From Gymnothorax reevesii (Eukaryota; Chordata; Actinopteri; Anguilliformes; Muraenidae), in the NCBI GenBank assembly GCA_029721435.1, contig CM056576.1:114370666-114434665 (forward strand): DNA of 64,000 bases, read 5' to 3'. A program made the position numbers and the translations under genes. Under the pieces are notes generated by a model. The model saw only the letters and a list, made by a program, of their open reading frames with translations. It ran no database searches and was not told the DNA's origin. This document shows, piece by piece, positions 23,461-35,230 of the stretch (position 1 is the first letter of the stretch; each line of letters starts with the position of its first letter).

Positions 23461-24373
23461 AGTGGAATGAAAAAAGTATTTGTCCCCTTCCTGATTTCTT
23501 ATTTTTCGCATATTTTTCACACGTAAATGTTTCAGATCATCAAACAAATTGCAAAAATTTGACAAAGATAACCCGAGTAAATACAAAATGCAGTTTTTAA
23601 ATGAGGATTTATTTTATTAAGGGGAAAAAACTACCTAAACTTACCTGGCCCAGTATGAAAAAGTAATTGCTCCCTAAACCTAATAACTTCTAGTGCCACA
23701 CTCGGCGACAACAACTGCAATTAAACATTTGTGATAACTGGCAATGAGTCTTTCACATCCCTGTGGAATAATGTTGGCCCACTCTTCTTTGCAGAATTTG
23801 TTCAATTCAGCTGCATTGGAGGGTTTTCAAGCATGAATTGCCTGTTTAAGGTCATGGCACAGTATCTTAATCAGATTGAAGTCCAGACTTTGACAGGCCA
23901 CTCCAAAATCTTCATTTTGTTTTTTTTTTTGAACCATTCAGAGGTAGACTTGCAGGTGTGTTTCCAATTATTGTCCTGCTGCATAACCTAGGTGCGCTTG
24001 AGCTTGAGATCACAAACTAATGGTTGGACAATCTCCTTCAGAATTTTCCGGTAGATAGCAGAATTCGTAGTTCCATCACTTACGGCAAGTCGTCCAGGTC
24101 CTGAAGCAGCATCACACTACCACCACCATGTTTGACTTTTGGTATGATGTTCTTTTTATTAAATGCTGTGTTATTTTTAAACCAGATGTAACAGAACGCA
24201 CATCTATCGAAAAATACAACTTTTGTCACATCAGTCCACAAAATATTTTCCCAAAAGTCTCGGGGATCATCAAGATGTATTTAGGAAAATTTGAGATGAG
24301 ACTTTGTGGTGTTTCTGGTCAGTAGAGTTTTTTGCCTTGGAACTCTCTCATGGATGCCATTTTCGCCCACTCT

Positions 24374-24782
24374 TTTCTTTTTAAATTTGGCATCTCCAAT
24401 CCCACCCGAATGTGGAATATCCAATTAGGGAGCTATGTACAAGTACTAAGGCTTTTCGCGTGTGTGGCCCCCTGTTGTCAACTCAGGAGACTGTACACAG
24501 CTCGCGGCTCTCCTCCGAAGCACACGCCCGTAAGCTGCTGCTTCTTAAACATTCACAGGGTGAAACTTCGCAAGCTCAGAACGAGGGCGTAGGATACCCA
24601 AACATAGTCTAACTTAGAATCTTCCTTATGATTCCTAGCTGGCCAACAGGAGGCGCCTAGGGGAACTACATCTACATCACCCTTCCCATCAGAACCTTCC
24701 CAATTTGCATCCCTGCAGCGCATTGGGAAATTGCTCGCTACTTCTCAAAAGAGCTGCCCACCACTGCTGGTTGGTACGAGGT
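24374..24782. mobile_element. 409-bp insertion inside the Tc1 relic, 8-bp duplication
   Basis: The Tc1 sequence breaks here and resumes on the other side. The insert is flanked by a perfect 8-bp direct repeat CCCACTCT (24366-24373 and 24783-24790). The left end begins with a T-rich stretch, TTTCTTTTTAAATTTGGC, which would be a short A-rich tail if the insert were a minus-strand retroposon. An 8-bp duplication also fits hAT, but no terminal inverted repeat is obvious. The inside is GC-richer than the surroundings. Confidence 0.65.
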
Positions 24783-24851
24783 CCCACTCTCTTTCTTATT
24801 GTTGAATCGTGAACACTGACTTTAACTGAGGCAAGTAACACCTGCAGTTCT

Positions 24852-25103
24852 TTAGATGTTGTTCTGGGTTCTTTTGTGACGTCCTGGATGAGTTATCAAT
24901 GCACTTTTGGAGTAATTTTGGTAGGCTAGCCACTCCTGGGAAGATTCAGCACTGTTCTGTTTTCTCCATTTGTGGATGATGGCTTTCACCGTGATTCGCT
25001 GAAGTCCCACAGCCCTAGAAGTAGCTTTGTAACCCTTTCCAGACTGATAGAAGTCAATTACTTTGTTTCTTATCTGTTCTTGAATTTCTTTAGTTCGCAA
25101 CAT
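24852..25103 (-). pseudogene. Tc1 transposase N-terminal helix-turn-helix fragment
   Basis: An 83-codon frame opening MLRTKEIQEQIRNKVIDFYQ with GKGYKATSRAVGLQRITV, the Tc1 paired-like DNA-binding domain. Strong resemblance ends at about residue 55 and the catalytic DDE part continues only in other, broken frames. Confidence 0.8.
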
Positions 25104-25147
25104 GATGTGTTGCTTTTTGAGAACTTTTAGCCTACTTTACTTTATCA

Positions 25148-25755
25148 GCCTCAAAGCCTCTTGCTTTAATTCCATTGTTTTGCTCGGATCATATTTTTCT
25201 GTCTTGACAATTCACATTCATAATTACAAGTGATCTGTATCTATTTGTTATGCAAGCTCATCTGCCCTCCGAAACGGCAGGTATGTGCACATTGATGCTT
25301 TTTCGCACAAGTCATCTGCGTCATCAAAGACAAAAGTCACATTTGTGAAAACACTCATGACCATTCTCCTTCATGTTACATCAGGCTACCAGAAATGGGG
25401 CTGTTTTGCCTTTATCAGGTACTGCATTTACTCCTTCATTTTTCAAATGAATTTGCAGTGGCAATAAGTTTTGGATATTCGGCTGTGTGCAGGGAGATGG
25501 AACAGCCACAGGTGCAGGCATTTGCTTGGTTACCACCAATGGCAGTGCTTTCATGAGGGAACAAACTACACATGTGTGAGACAAAAGTCACACAGGGTAA
25601 GTCTACATGGCTCCGGAAGAAAGGCCCCATGTCGGCGTGCTGTGCCATTGAGCAATTTCCATTGTAATGAATGGGCAGCCATTTTTGGATACCATATCTG
25701 GTTCTTATAATACTGTACATCCATGTGTTGCATGGCCATGTATCAGATTTGTATC
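25148..25755. other. Intergenic sequence, no gene recognised
   Basis: No recognisable gene or transposon terminus. Overlapping short frames on both strands show no family resemblance. Confidence 0.3.
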
Positions 25756-26096
25756 AACGTATCAACAACATGAGTATGGGTGCAAAACTGGCCTGCCTGC
25801 ATTCCAGACCTGTCACCCACTGCAAATATTTGGCAAATTGCGAAACAAAAAATATGACAAAGGAGCAATGTCCAACTTATTTGAAATGTGCTAAGGTCAT
25901 CAGCTTCAAACTGAGCAGATATTTGTCAAAAAGCAAGAAAATTTCTTAGATGCAACATCTAATATGTCGTCTTTGCACTATTTTCAATTAAACAGTGAGT
26001 TGAAATGATTTGCAAATAATTGCATTCTGTTTTTATTAACATTTTACGCATCATCCCAACTGTTTTGGAAACAGGGTAGTAAACCAAATAATTGTG
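25756..26096 (+). mobile_element. Tc1/mariner-superfamily relic C (3' end)
   Basis: Carries AACTGGCCTGCCTGCATTCC (25789) and the 3' terminal block GATTTGCAAATAATTGCATTC ... CATCATCCCAACTGTTTTGG ... GGGTAGTA (26006-26096, in pieces), the complement of the TACAACCCC-type terminus of this fish family. Coding frames are broken. Confidence 0.65.
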
Positions 26097-26356
26097 ACCA
26101 CAAATGTAGAATAAATCGGAAAGGGGGAAAATTTGTTTTCACTGTACTGTAATTTGCCATTTGCAATATTTTTACTTTAAAACTACATTTAGGGCAGGTA
26201 CGTTTTAGTTTTCAGCATGAAAGTACATTTTCCATGATGATCTGTTAAGTTTAAGAGCACCAAGTGATAGAGAGGCCTTCAGTGAAGGTGGCACATTGTG
26301 ACTCAAAGAAGGGAATTAATAATAATAGTGGTAATGAATGGCAACCAAAAAAAAAA

Positions 26357-26361
<5 letters not shown>

Positions 26362-26393
<32 letters not shown>
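26362..26393. repeat. (TA)n microsatellite
   Basis: Uninterrupted TA run of about 16 units preceded by poly-A. Confidence 0.95.
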
Positions 26394-26395
<2 letters not shown>

Positions 26396-26399
26396 ACAC

Positions 26400-26800
26400 T
26401 GGCGGCCCCAGAGGTTCCCGCCGTTAAGATAAACAAAATGTCAAAGTTTTTGTTGATGGACGCACGCATGGACGGACGTACGCAGAGATGGAGCCCGACA
26501 CCATAGCTCCTGTGCAACTCGGGTGGCGGGAGCTAATGAGGAGCCTGCAACTGAAAATGTTGATAAGATAAAGCAAATTGTCAAAGTTTTTAGTGATATT
26601 TTGAGGCCAGTGACCTTGAAAAAATTGGCCAAGGTCACATTTAGGCATGTCATTTGTAGGGCTTTATTGGATGCATGTTCAGTAAAAATTAGGAGCCTGT
26701 AACTGAAATCGTTGATGAGATAAAGCAAAATGCGTTGACGGATGCACGCACGTATGGATGGAGCCCGATACCATAGCTCCCGCACCGCGATAAGTGATAG
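26400..26800. repeat. GACGGACG-tailed dispersed repeat
   Basis: Two similar halves. The first has GTCAAAGTTTTTGTTGATGGACGCACGC and CCGACACCATAGCTCC (26440-26510, in part); the second has GCGTTGACGGATGCACGCACG and CCGATACCATAGCTCC (26730-26785). Between them CCAAGGTCAC and AGGAGCCTGCAACTG/AGGAGCCTGTAACTG recur. Related in style to the block at 14.3-15.4 kb. Family unassigned. Confidence 0.5.
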
Positions 26801-27105
26801 GAATACTGGCTGTAGAGCTAAAGATAAGTCACATAATTTTGCTGAATTGCAAAATAGAATCAGGATATTTGGAAAGCCAAAGCAAACAACATTGGGCCCA
26901 AAGTAGGCGCAAGAAAGAAAAATCAGATCAGCATCCAAGCACCATATTCAGTAAAGCTGTACCGTAAGCACATTGGAGAATTAGATGTCACAGATGAATG
27001 TGTATCATTATAACCCTGTGTACATCTACATGCACTTTTACCATGTGTGTGTAGGAATGGGAGGAGAATGGAGGATGCTCTTTAGCACATGCTGAATAGT
27101 ATGTA
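26801..27105. other. Intergenic sequence, no gene recognised
   Basis: No gene or repeat boundary identified. Confidence 0.3.
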
Positions 27106-27268
27106 TTGTTATCTCGATTGGCCCAAACAATATTTCTTTTGTTTTCATTGTACAGTCTTTGTCAGCATTTAATTCCATTATACCCCATATGGATGAAGCT
27201 ATTGCAGTTTGGAATAAATGGTAACGTCATCAGATGTGTGGAGACCTTTCTGACTTACTATTCTCAGT
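27106..27268 (+). pseudogene. LINE reverse transcriptase fragment, left of insertion
   Basis: Translation ends LLQFGINGNVIRCVETFLT then YYSQ, which matches the RT region LxxFGIxxxVxRWVExFLTxRxQ of fish LINEs (Rex1/L2-like). The frame is interrupted at 27268 by the Harbinger-like insertion and resumes at 29495. Confidence 0.7.
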
Positions 27269-29491
27269 GGCCCTCATTTATCAAACTTGCGTAGGATCTG
27301 GTGTAGATTCTGGTGTAAATATCATTGTTCGCCAGGTGTCGCGTCTAATCTACTAAAAGTGCGTACGCCGCTGATATCGGTGTAGAACTGCCGTGGCGTA
27401 GATAAATCTGGCGGCAGAAACCATCGTAATTTACATGACACGCCCCTAAAAATTCATGCTCCGGGATGCATAGTCCTGCCTACTTTACGACATGGACTCT
27501 CGAAAGACGGCAAAGAGGAGAGAACTTAACTGAGGAGGAAATATCGTCGGCCTGCTGATAAACCGTATCTACAATTTGATGAGAAACAAAAACTCGTATG
27601 TCCACGATAATAGCATAAACATTGCAAAATACAAAATTTCATTGATTGGATACATTCTTGGAGGAAAAATAGTCATCCTACTCGAACACAGCTCATCTGC
27701 ATTCTTACATGCAAAATTAAACTTTTTTTTTTTTTTTGCTCTCCTGTAAAGTTTATCATTTCGAAGATGCGAGGTTTTATCAGCAGGCGGACGATAGATG
27801 GAGAAAAACTAAATAATTTTGTTTGGAAGTCTTAAGAGTGGCAAAAAGGGAGCCGAGTAGGCTGCAGTTTGGTAAACCATTGCTGCTGCAGTAGTAAACA
27901 CCGTTGGGGTGGAAAACCGGAGAGCAGCAGAGGTTTTATTTAATTCATTAATAAATCGAAGTGACTATTCGCACTTAATTTTTGTGCTTGGACGCACTTA
28001 AATGTCCAAAATTCTTGTTAGACGCGTTTATTATTGTGGCCAAGACGCACATTTCTCCATTGCCCACACTTACTCCAAAGCTAAAATGTTTTCTTGGCCA
28101 AACTTATTTTAAGCGGTAAGCGGCACTGGGATGGTCATCAACTTGCGCACTTACAAGTGTGGTCAAGAAAAAAATTTAGCATTGGCCACACGTAAAAGTG
28201 CGAATAACATCGGCCTTAATAAATTCAATTTATAGATCCACGATATTTCATGTTATATTGCTTACATAATTGACAATCCAAATGCTTTACATGTAGGTTA
28301 AAAAAGTGGTCCGATTTTAAGATCGCCTCTGAAAGGCGGGTTGCAACAGCGCAGGGAGCGGTGGAGGCCAACCAGACTCGAACCTCCAGCTGTCACAGCA
28401 CCGATGAGCACCCCTCCATCGTGGGAGTGCGAGCCGGTGGGGAGTCTGGGGACATGGATGAGTCCCCCCCTCCCGCCTCGATCAGAGCACGATGAGGGTA
28501 ATTGGCAAAATACAGTCTGCAGAGATCACTCTTCACTGTACTTTTATCAGTATTACACCATGACATGTTGTTGGGAGCCACACAAAACGAGCAGCCACTC
28601 GTCACTTTCCCGGATGAGATCTATGAGCCGAAAGTTCCTCTCACTTCGGACAGAAGCTTATTACTCTATCAATGGAAGATCTGCCATTGTCATAATATGA
28701 TCATGGTCGAAGTGTCCGTAGGCATCTATATACTTGAGCAACTAAAAAAACGCAAGCTAGCTAGTAAGTTAATATAGGCTACTGTTATGGTTACTCAGTC
28801 GAAGCGACCGCAAAATAAAAATAAGTTTGATGAAACGAGTGTAAATGTGCACATGCGAGTAATAAATTTGATTTTCTAAAATAATTACGCGCAAACTTAT
28901 TTTCCAGTCTGCCGTTAATTAAGCTAACTTTTGTTTCTTTTGTTGTTCAATATATATCTGACTGGATGAGCATCTGACATACACTGCATATCTGCCAAGC
29001 TGCGCATTGCGTTTAATCAATTTGATTGTAACCGTCAGCCGTCTGGCCTGACAAGCAAGTTGTTTCCAAATAAGAGTAACTAATTTCTCAACACAGGTGC
29101 AATTTATTTATTTATTAAATAAATTTATTCAATAAATAAATAACGACATCTATATGGAGAAATTAATTACACATAGGCCTATATTTGGAAACAACCTGCT
29201 TTTATTCATTTATTTATTTATTCATTAATTTAGTCTATTTTTTAATTTTACTAGTAAGAACAACAACAGCATGACGTCCGCATCGCTGCATATGGTTTAT
29301 TACTCATTTTGACAGCTGCACTCGTTCCTGCATGTTGTTCGCTGTTATCAGATTTGCTCACACCTGGTCAGAGCTGGCGTGAGATTTTTGCAGACCGTTC
29401 GCTCACGTTCAGATTGATAAATGCCGATTCTTGCGGGAGATTTGGCGTACACCCATTTTTTTGGTGTACGCAAGTTTGATAAATGAGCGCC
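27269..29491. mobile_element. PIF/Harbinger-like transposon, non-autonomous, nested in a LINE
   Basis: Terminal inverted repeats of 25 bp differ at one position: GGCCCTCATTTATCAAAC... on the left, and GGCGCTCATTTATCAAAC... read inward from the right. Flanked by a 3-bp duplication AGT (27266-27268, 29492-29494), as in PIF/Harbinger elements. Inside, 27492 onwards reads MDSRKTAKRREL before a stop, like the start of the Myb/SANT-type protein these elements encode alongside their transposase. No intact transposase is present. The element is about 2.2 kb. Confidence 0.8.
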
Positions 29492-29494
29492 AGT

Positions 29495-30690
29495 ATGTCT
29501 GAGGAAATGGGCAATGCCTTCTCTAATCATCACTAACAGTGGGACGCCACAAGGGCGCACTATTTCCCCAGTTTTACTTACCCACTAAATGCATCTGGTA
29601 AAGTTGCAGTGGAATTTGCTGATGACACGGCAGTCATGGGTCTGATTCAAGATGATGATGGAACCCACTATTGGATGTAGGTGCATCAGTTTGTTGGTTG
29701 GTGCAGGTCCATATTTCTTCATTTGAGCACCAAAAGAACAAAGGAAATAATTTTTGATTTTTGCTAAGGTAACAACACCCACCAATGTATGTCCGCTGAT
29801 GGGGAGGGTATTGACATGGCAGATGACTACAAATATGTAGAAACAAAAATAGATGTTATATTGACATGGAGCTTTAAAACAGAGGTTATCTATAAGAAAG
29901 ACCATCAATATTATACACATAAACTAAGACAGTTTTGTCCCCTTCTATCGCTCCTTGTTGTATACACAACACATTACATTGACCAATCAATTTTACCACA
30001 GTGTTTTAAATTTGGTTTATGCAAGTGCTTGAACATTTTGATTTCAGATTCCATCAAAAAAATCCTCTCTGAATAACAAAGACTTTTTTGTATTTGTTGC
30101 CAAAGATCAATATCAGACATTCCAGCACTACCAGTGGACGTAATAACCACGCCTTTCCTGTACTGCATACAAGTGTCCTAAAGTTTTATAATAATTCTTA
30201 AAAGTTGCAAGTCAAAAATAATTGTCCTCTCTGAATAAACAATGACATTGCATGGTACTGTAGCTACATTTGGCCATGAAAAAAAAAAAAACAATAAAAT
30301 GCAAACTTGATGCTTTCAATGGTGCAAAAGACTGTTACACAGCAAATTATACAAACTTTAAAATTTGGATCCCATTGAGACGGTATTTTGTAACCTAATT
30401 GAAAAACAACCCATGTCAGTGAATATTAATAACAGACTGCAAAAGATAACTTATTTGTCCTGAGAGACTGCAGGACAACAGTGAAGTTACATGGTGACCT
30501 ATGAATCCTGAATGGTGAGGAAAAAGCAGTTGATTATTAGAGATGTATCACATCCCCTGTTTACTAAAAACAAGCTGTTACCATCAGGCAGATGGTACAG
30601 GGTGCCATTCGTCTGGACCAACTGCGCTCGCGGATCATTAGTGCAAACTAGTATTACATTCCTGGACAAATTATCTTTCTTCTATCTATC
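29495..30690 (+). pseudogene. LINE reverse transcriptase and 3' end, right of insertion
   Basis: It continues the 27.1-kb LINE. The segment reads NSGTPQG-like at about 29540, then EFADDTAV-like (29608), LVGWCRS-like and TKE-like motifs, and at 30560-30640 LLPSGRWYRVPFVWTN, the conserved C-terminal block of Rex1/L2-type LINEs. Many stops and frameshifts; inactive. Confidence 0.7.
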
Positions 30691-30930
30691 TATAAAGCTA
30701 GAAGCGTCTGTCTGTGTGTCTGTCTGTGTGTTTGCGGCTCGCATATCTATATGACTGTTTGTCAGATTGGCCAAAGCTTTTGGATATGGCTTGCGCATAA
30801 CACGATGGTGTGCATCCTGCTGTCTGTCTGTCTATCTGTCTCGCACATCTCTCTGACTGTTTGTCAGATCAGCCAAAGCTTTTGGATTTGGCTTGCCCAT
30901 GACACGATGGTGTGCATCCTACAGGCCCTG
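30691..30930. repeat. TCTG/TCTA-rich repeat with a 102-bp tandem duplication
   Basis: Two units, from 30738 and 30840, share GACTGTTTGTCAGAT, CCAAAGCTTTTGGAT and CACGATGGTGTGCATCCT. They are embedded in (TCTG)n/(TCTA)n tracts. Confidence 0.8.
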
Positions 30931-31229
30931 TACTAGTGAAAAAAAATAACTGATTCCTTGAGCATGAGGATGCAGAACCTTGCAATAAGTAGAGCACTCT
31001 GTTGATGAGGTGCATGTAGGTTGGTTTGCGATTTAGTCGAGGTGTTCTGTTGTTTGTTGTTGGTGCTGTTGTCATTGGTATTGTAGTCTGACGACTGCTG
31101 GATAGCCTGCAAAGAATTTCTGAAAGGATTAATATTTGACAATGCTTATAAAATATTTTTCCAAACTCTGGTTGTCGTCATTAATGCATGAAAATCAGAG
31201 ATGCTTGCCTCACTTCTACCCTGTACAAA
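30931..31229. other. Intergenic sequence, no gene recognised
   Basis: No clear feature seen. Confidence 0.3.
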
Positions 31230-31480
31230 TTCTTGTGCAGGGGTTCGAGATGGGCTGCATTGACGTGCCTTTACCCACAATGCTGGACCTCGTGATGAGT
31301 CGTGTGTTCGTGGTTGTGTGACTAGGTCTTTTAGTGGAAGGTGTGTCCTTCATTTTGGGGAATGACTTAGCTGGTGGCAGAATTTTGGCAAGCCCTGAGG
31401 TGACACTCATCCCATCAAATGCCCCGAGGAGTAGATGCGGAAATCCAGATGAATTTTCTGCTGTAACGCGTGCCATGTCC
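31230..31480 (+). pseudogene. Ty3/gypsy-type retrotransposon pol fragment
   Basis: After a frame correction the sequence reads FEMGCIDVPLP, a stop, then GVSFILGNDLAGGRI and AVTRAMS. The ILGNDLAGG block follows the retropepsin region in many fish Ty3/gypsy polyproteins. It is a short broken remnant without adjacent reverse transcriptase. Confidence 0.6.
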
Positions 31481-32099
31481 TAGTGACTAGTGATTGCCCC
31501 GGCATAAAGTTTGATCAGCTTGAGCCAGAACTGGCTAATGACCTACAAAATTTTATGTTTTTTTGCAAGCCTTAATTCTGAATTACTGTTTCATGTTACG
31601 TCTAATACTGTGCACCAGTTAAATTTTGTGTTGTAACAGATCCCGGACAAGCCCTCGATCTGTCGTGACCTGAAATCCACCCGTCACCAGTGTACAGTAT
31701 TGGCCATTACACAAAATTGCCACAACAAGGGCAATTCAAAAACGGACCCAGTTGAGCCAAAACTGACGTTAAAAAGTACAAGCTGGTGTTTACTTACAGC
31801 ATAGCAAAGAGTTGGAGCTAGCTATACTATAGATCTTAAAGTAAAGCATAGCATATTTACAATAGCATACACTAATGTCACGAGGAGCAATTACGGCAAT
31901 ATTACAGCAGATGACAAAATGTAAAGTTGGCGTCCTTAGTCCCTCAGTGTACAAAGAAGGTTTCCAGTGATCAGCGATCAACTTTCGTGAGCAAAGATAG
32001 TCTGGTGTGCAAGCCAGGTGGTCTCGCAGAATGGACAAAGGCAGACTCTGTTAGACAAATGCAGGCTGTGGTAGTGTTGTGTTCCGGGGTTCTGGCCTT
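31481..32099. other. Intergenic sequence, possible retroelement debris
   Basis: No clear gene. CCCGGACAAGCCCTCG at 31643 and flanking sequence may belong to the gypsy remnant, but nothing is diagnostic. Confidence 0.25.
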
Positions 32100-33110
32100 T
32101 GGCCATAGTTCATGTTCATAGTTCATATCACAGTTTTAACAGTTTCTTGTAATAGGATTGCATTTCATGTTTCACATTCATTGTCCATGTTTTTACTTTT
32201 CCATGTTTTTGTTTTCGCCAGGTCTGCCAAGCCACTCCACCGCTTGTCTGCGTTCCGCCACGTGCCTTCGTTGTTGCACATTTCAGAGCTTCTGGTTGGC
32301 TTTGGTATTTCCCCCTTCTGTGCTGTGCTGGATTCGGGGCTGTCTAAGCTTAATTGGCAATTAACTGTTTTTAAGTTACTAACATTTACTAACATTCACT
32401 GGGTGGTGTAATTCTTAGACAGGCACATTACTAATACTACTAATTTAGACAGGGAGTTTATTGTCATGATTCCTGCTTTACTATTTCAAGTCTTGCTGTG
32501 CTTTTCTGTTCTGAACATTCATGCTGCTTCCAAACTGCATACTTAATTGGTACTTAAGCTGAGCACGCTCATTCTCTTAATGAGCAAGTCTTGTCATCCA
32601 ATCTCTGTCCATGTTATGATCTTGCCATGCCTCTTGTTTCTCCTTCTCCAGGTGTTGTCCCTCATGTCTTGATTTCTCACCCTTTATCTGGATGCGGTGG
32701 AAGTTGGCTGGCAGACAGTGTCTCAAGTCCTTGTTCATGTTTACTAGTCTTGTTGCCAAGCTCCTGCTCACGGTCTTGCTCAAGCTCCTGTCTCGTTCTA
32801 GTCTGTTTTCCATAGTCATTTTGTATATAGCCTTAGTCTTGTTATTCATTTCTGTTCTTGTTTATCTCCCTGGAGTTTCCAGTGGCTTTTGTTTTTTGTC
32901 GTTTTTGATCTTTTGTTTTTAGCTCTGTGAAGCTCACCTTAGTTTGTCTTTTGCAACCCTTTGGGCCAAGTGTTTTTTTTTTTTTTTTTTTTTGTTGGCC
33001 CTTGTGCCTGTTTTCTTTTGTTTTAATAAATTCCCTTTTCCCTTCCACCTCGCATTTGGTGTCTCTGATCTTGCATCAGGTAGTCTGCCATAGCAGTCAG
33101 TGTAGTCTGA
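32100..33110 (+). mobile_element. CT-rich LTR-like block
   Basis: A long pyrimidine-rich plus-strand stretch with many TGTTTT/CATGTT words, a poly-T run (32972-32992), an AATAAA signal at 33024 and a following CTCGCATTTGGTGTCTCTG, the layout of the 3' part of fish gypsy LTRs. No paired LTR or flanking duplication was identified, so solo-LTR status is inferred. Confidence 0.4.
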
Positions 33111-34841
33111 GGCAGTCTGATGTGAAAGATCTGTGTAGAATATTTACATTGTCATTTTTTTCAAATGTGCCACTTGGCAACCATCCCTGCAACCTTCAAG
33201 ACCACATCAACTGTTTCGGCGATGACAGGTAGTTCTGGAATATTTCCGGCAAAGCATTTGTAAAAGTGGCTGTGATGATAGCTGCACCCGTGGAAGACAC
33301 AAACAAGCACAGCAATATACAAAAGCAGTGGGATATAGCGTGGACTAATTTAATTTAAAAACATTTGAATTTGTAACAGTTGGAAGCAATGCACACATGA
33401 AAAACCACATGTACACTCTCATCCTCGCAAACACTTGGCCTCCATGGCAAATTTTAGGATGGGGCAAATCCACTGAACTGAAAAAGGAACCTCAGCTGGG
33501 TCCAATGATTCATCACACGAGATTCTTGAACAAACGTTTCAACCTTTTGTCAACTTACTGCGTAATTTCTGCAAGAATAAATTTGATTTGTCAAAAAAAA
33601 TATTGGAAAAAAAACGAAAATGGGAAGGGATATGACTAATTTTTGGCGCGACTGTAGCTATTGTAGCTATGCAATGCTCTGCAGATATCCATGAAAAATA
33701 GATATTTCGCTATGATGTTTATTGGAGGCCAGAAAACAAGCTCACATTCCTCATAGCCTTTGGCCAAATGGCCAAACTGGCGTTTTCAATCCTCAAATTT
33801 CCATAGAATACTGATTAATATAGAAAGCATAATGCTGAAAGACTAAAATATATTGATTTGATGAAAAAATTAAGACTAATCAGCAAGGATGGAATCAGAT
33901 TATGACTTGCAGTCAAGAAGAATTGCCTTAATAGGATGTAAACTCTGAGCGTGTGCAGTAACCGTGACACAGCTCCTTAAAAAAGACAGCCTTCTGGCTC
34001 ATAATGATCTTTTCAATGAAATCTTGCACAAGTCTATAAATCCATTTGGAAATTATGAGCCTTTTGATGATAGGCCACTCCCAATGCTATCGCCCCTTTT
34101 TAGCCAATTGGCATGAACATGTACACACAGCTTCACACCCACATGTGACGTCCATGGTAAATTGCAGTCTCCTAGGATGAAAACTGTGGCTGCCAGAGGG
34201 TAGAGAAATTTTTGCGGATTGACCAAGCTATATACGTAATAGCAAGTTCTGTCGAAGAAAGTACAGTGATGAAAGTAAAAAAAAAAAAAAGCCCAAGTCT
34301 CTAAATGATTGACAGAACAACAGGTCTTGCTGGGATTCGTAAATTGAGGTTTTTTTGCATGAAAAAGTGCAAAAAAAAAAAGAAACCTTTTGGCCATTTT
34401 AAATCAGTTCCCAAGAGGAGACACTGAAATAATCAAAAGTCAGCAGAAGAGATGGAAAATTTATTTGATGTCTCAAGTTCTCATTGACACAGAGAGAGGG
34501 TGGGACTTTTTTTTCAAACGCACACACACCTCATTATCTTTTACACAGGAAATGTCTTGATGCATTCTTGTGGTGTATGGCTTAGCTGCTGCCTGCAACC
34601 ACAACTCCTCATTTCTTTCAGTCAGAGAAACACCATTGAAATTGAACTGAAGAGTTTTTGCACAGCAGTGTTTTATTGTGGGACTCGGGACACAGCAATG
34701 AAAACTCTCATGAGCCTGCACAAAAACTGTTTGCATGAATAACCTTAATTTGAAATAATGATCATATGTAGACTGACTGGCAACTAATATGCATGTAATT
34801 ATGACACAAAGTGTATTTGTTTTCTCAAGCACATTTAAACT
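33111..34841. other. Intergenic sequence, no gene recognised
   Basis: AT-rich sequence with poly-A/T tracts near 33595, 34278 and 34370. No recognisable gene, RNA or transposon end. Confidence 0.35.
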
Positions 34842-34930
34842 AATTGAAGCACCTATTACTAAAACCCCATAAGTCACACTTGACTTGACTTGACTTGACT
34901 TGTGGGGTTTAGGTAATCAGTGCTTCAATT
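34842..34930. repeat. 89-bp palindromic mini-element with (ACTTG)5
   Basis: Arms AATTGAAGCACCTATTACTA and TAATCAGTGCTTCAATT are imperfect inverted repeats. The stem continues AAACCCCA / TGTGGGGTTT, and five ACTTG units occupy the apex region. An 84-bp copy in the opposite orientation is at 44347-44430, with four units. See finding. Confidence 0.85.
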
Positions 34931-35003
34931 TCTTTGAACATTTCCTTGTGTTGCGGTCACTGGGTGACCATGCAAGTACATGAAGGGAGCAGTGGAGTTC
35001 ATT

Positions 35004-35230
35004 GGGGATATGCGGAGTGTCGTAGAAAATGGGAGTGCCATTTTTTGTTTGTTCACCCACCCTCAATAGAAGCATATTGATAAATTCTTATGGCCCGTTC
35101 ATAGTGCTCTTGGGTTAGCATGTCGAAAAAGGAGGCAATTTCACATTTCACAGTTTTACTTTTATAGAGGGTGGGTGAATAAACAATGTCAGCGCTCTCA
35201 TTTTCTTACCACACTCCCCATTCACCCTGT
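35004..35230. repeat. Inverted repeat, about 65-bp arms
   Basis: Left arm (35004-35070) has GGAGTGTCGTAGAAAATG and TTCACCCACCCTC; right arm (35161-35226) is its complement with TAGAGGGTGGGTGAATAAAC and CATTTTCTTACCACACTCC. The loop is about 95 bp. It resembles a small foldback MITE. Confidence 0.7.

Larger units (their letters stand above)
23461..25147 (-). mobile_element. Tc1-like DNA transposon, decayed
   Basis: On the minus strand this reads as a Tc1-family transposon running from the N-terminal helix-turn-helix (24852-25103) through the catalytic region to its 3' terminus near CAGTGGAATGAAAAAAG (23470). The plus-strand complement carries family landmarks such as GTAATTGCTCCCTAAACC, CACATTTGTGATAACTGGCAATGAGTC (in part), TCCTGCTGCATAACC and TCCAGGTCCTGAAGCAGC. 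Multiple frameshifts and stops make it inactive. It is split by a 409-bp insertion at 24374-24782, and its 5' terminus is lost at about 25147. Confidence 0.85.

Noticed and set aside
23731..24612. Several plus-strand open frames of 65-86 aa
   Set aside because: They are antisense to the Tc1-like transposase relic and change frame with it.
26441..26938. 165-aa minus-strand frame
   Set aside because: It crosses two halves of a dispersed repeat; no domain, no codon bias evident, and repeat copies elsewhere do not keep it.
28341..28700. 119-aa plus-strand frame inside the Harbinger-like element
   Set aside because: It shows no recognisable domain, and overlapping frames on both strands are equally long. 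Probably a chance frame in decayed transposon DNA.
32577..32849. 90-aa minus-strand frame rich in charged residues
   Set aside because: It is the complement of the CT-rich LTR-like block; the composition explains the open frame and there is no family match.
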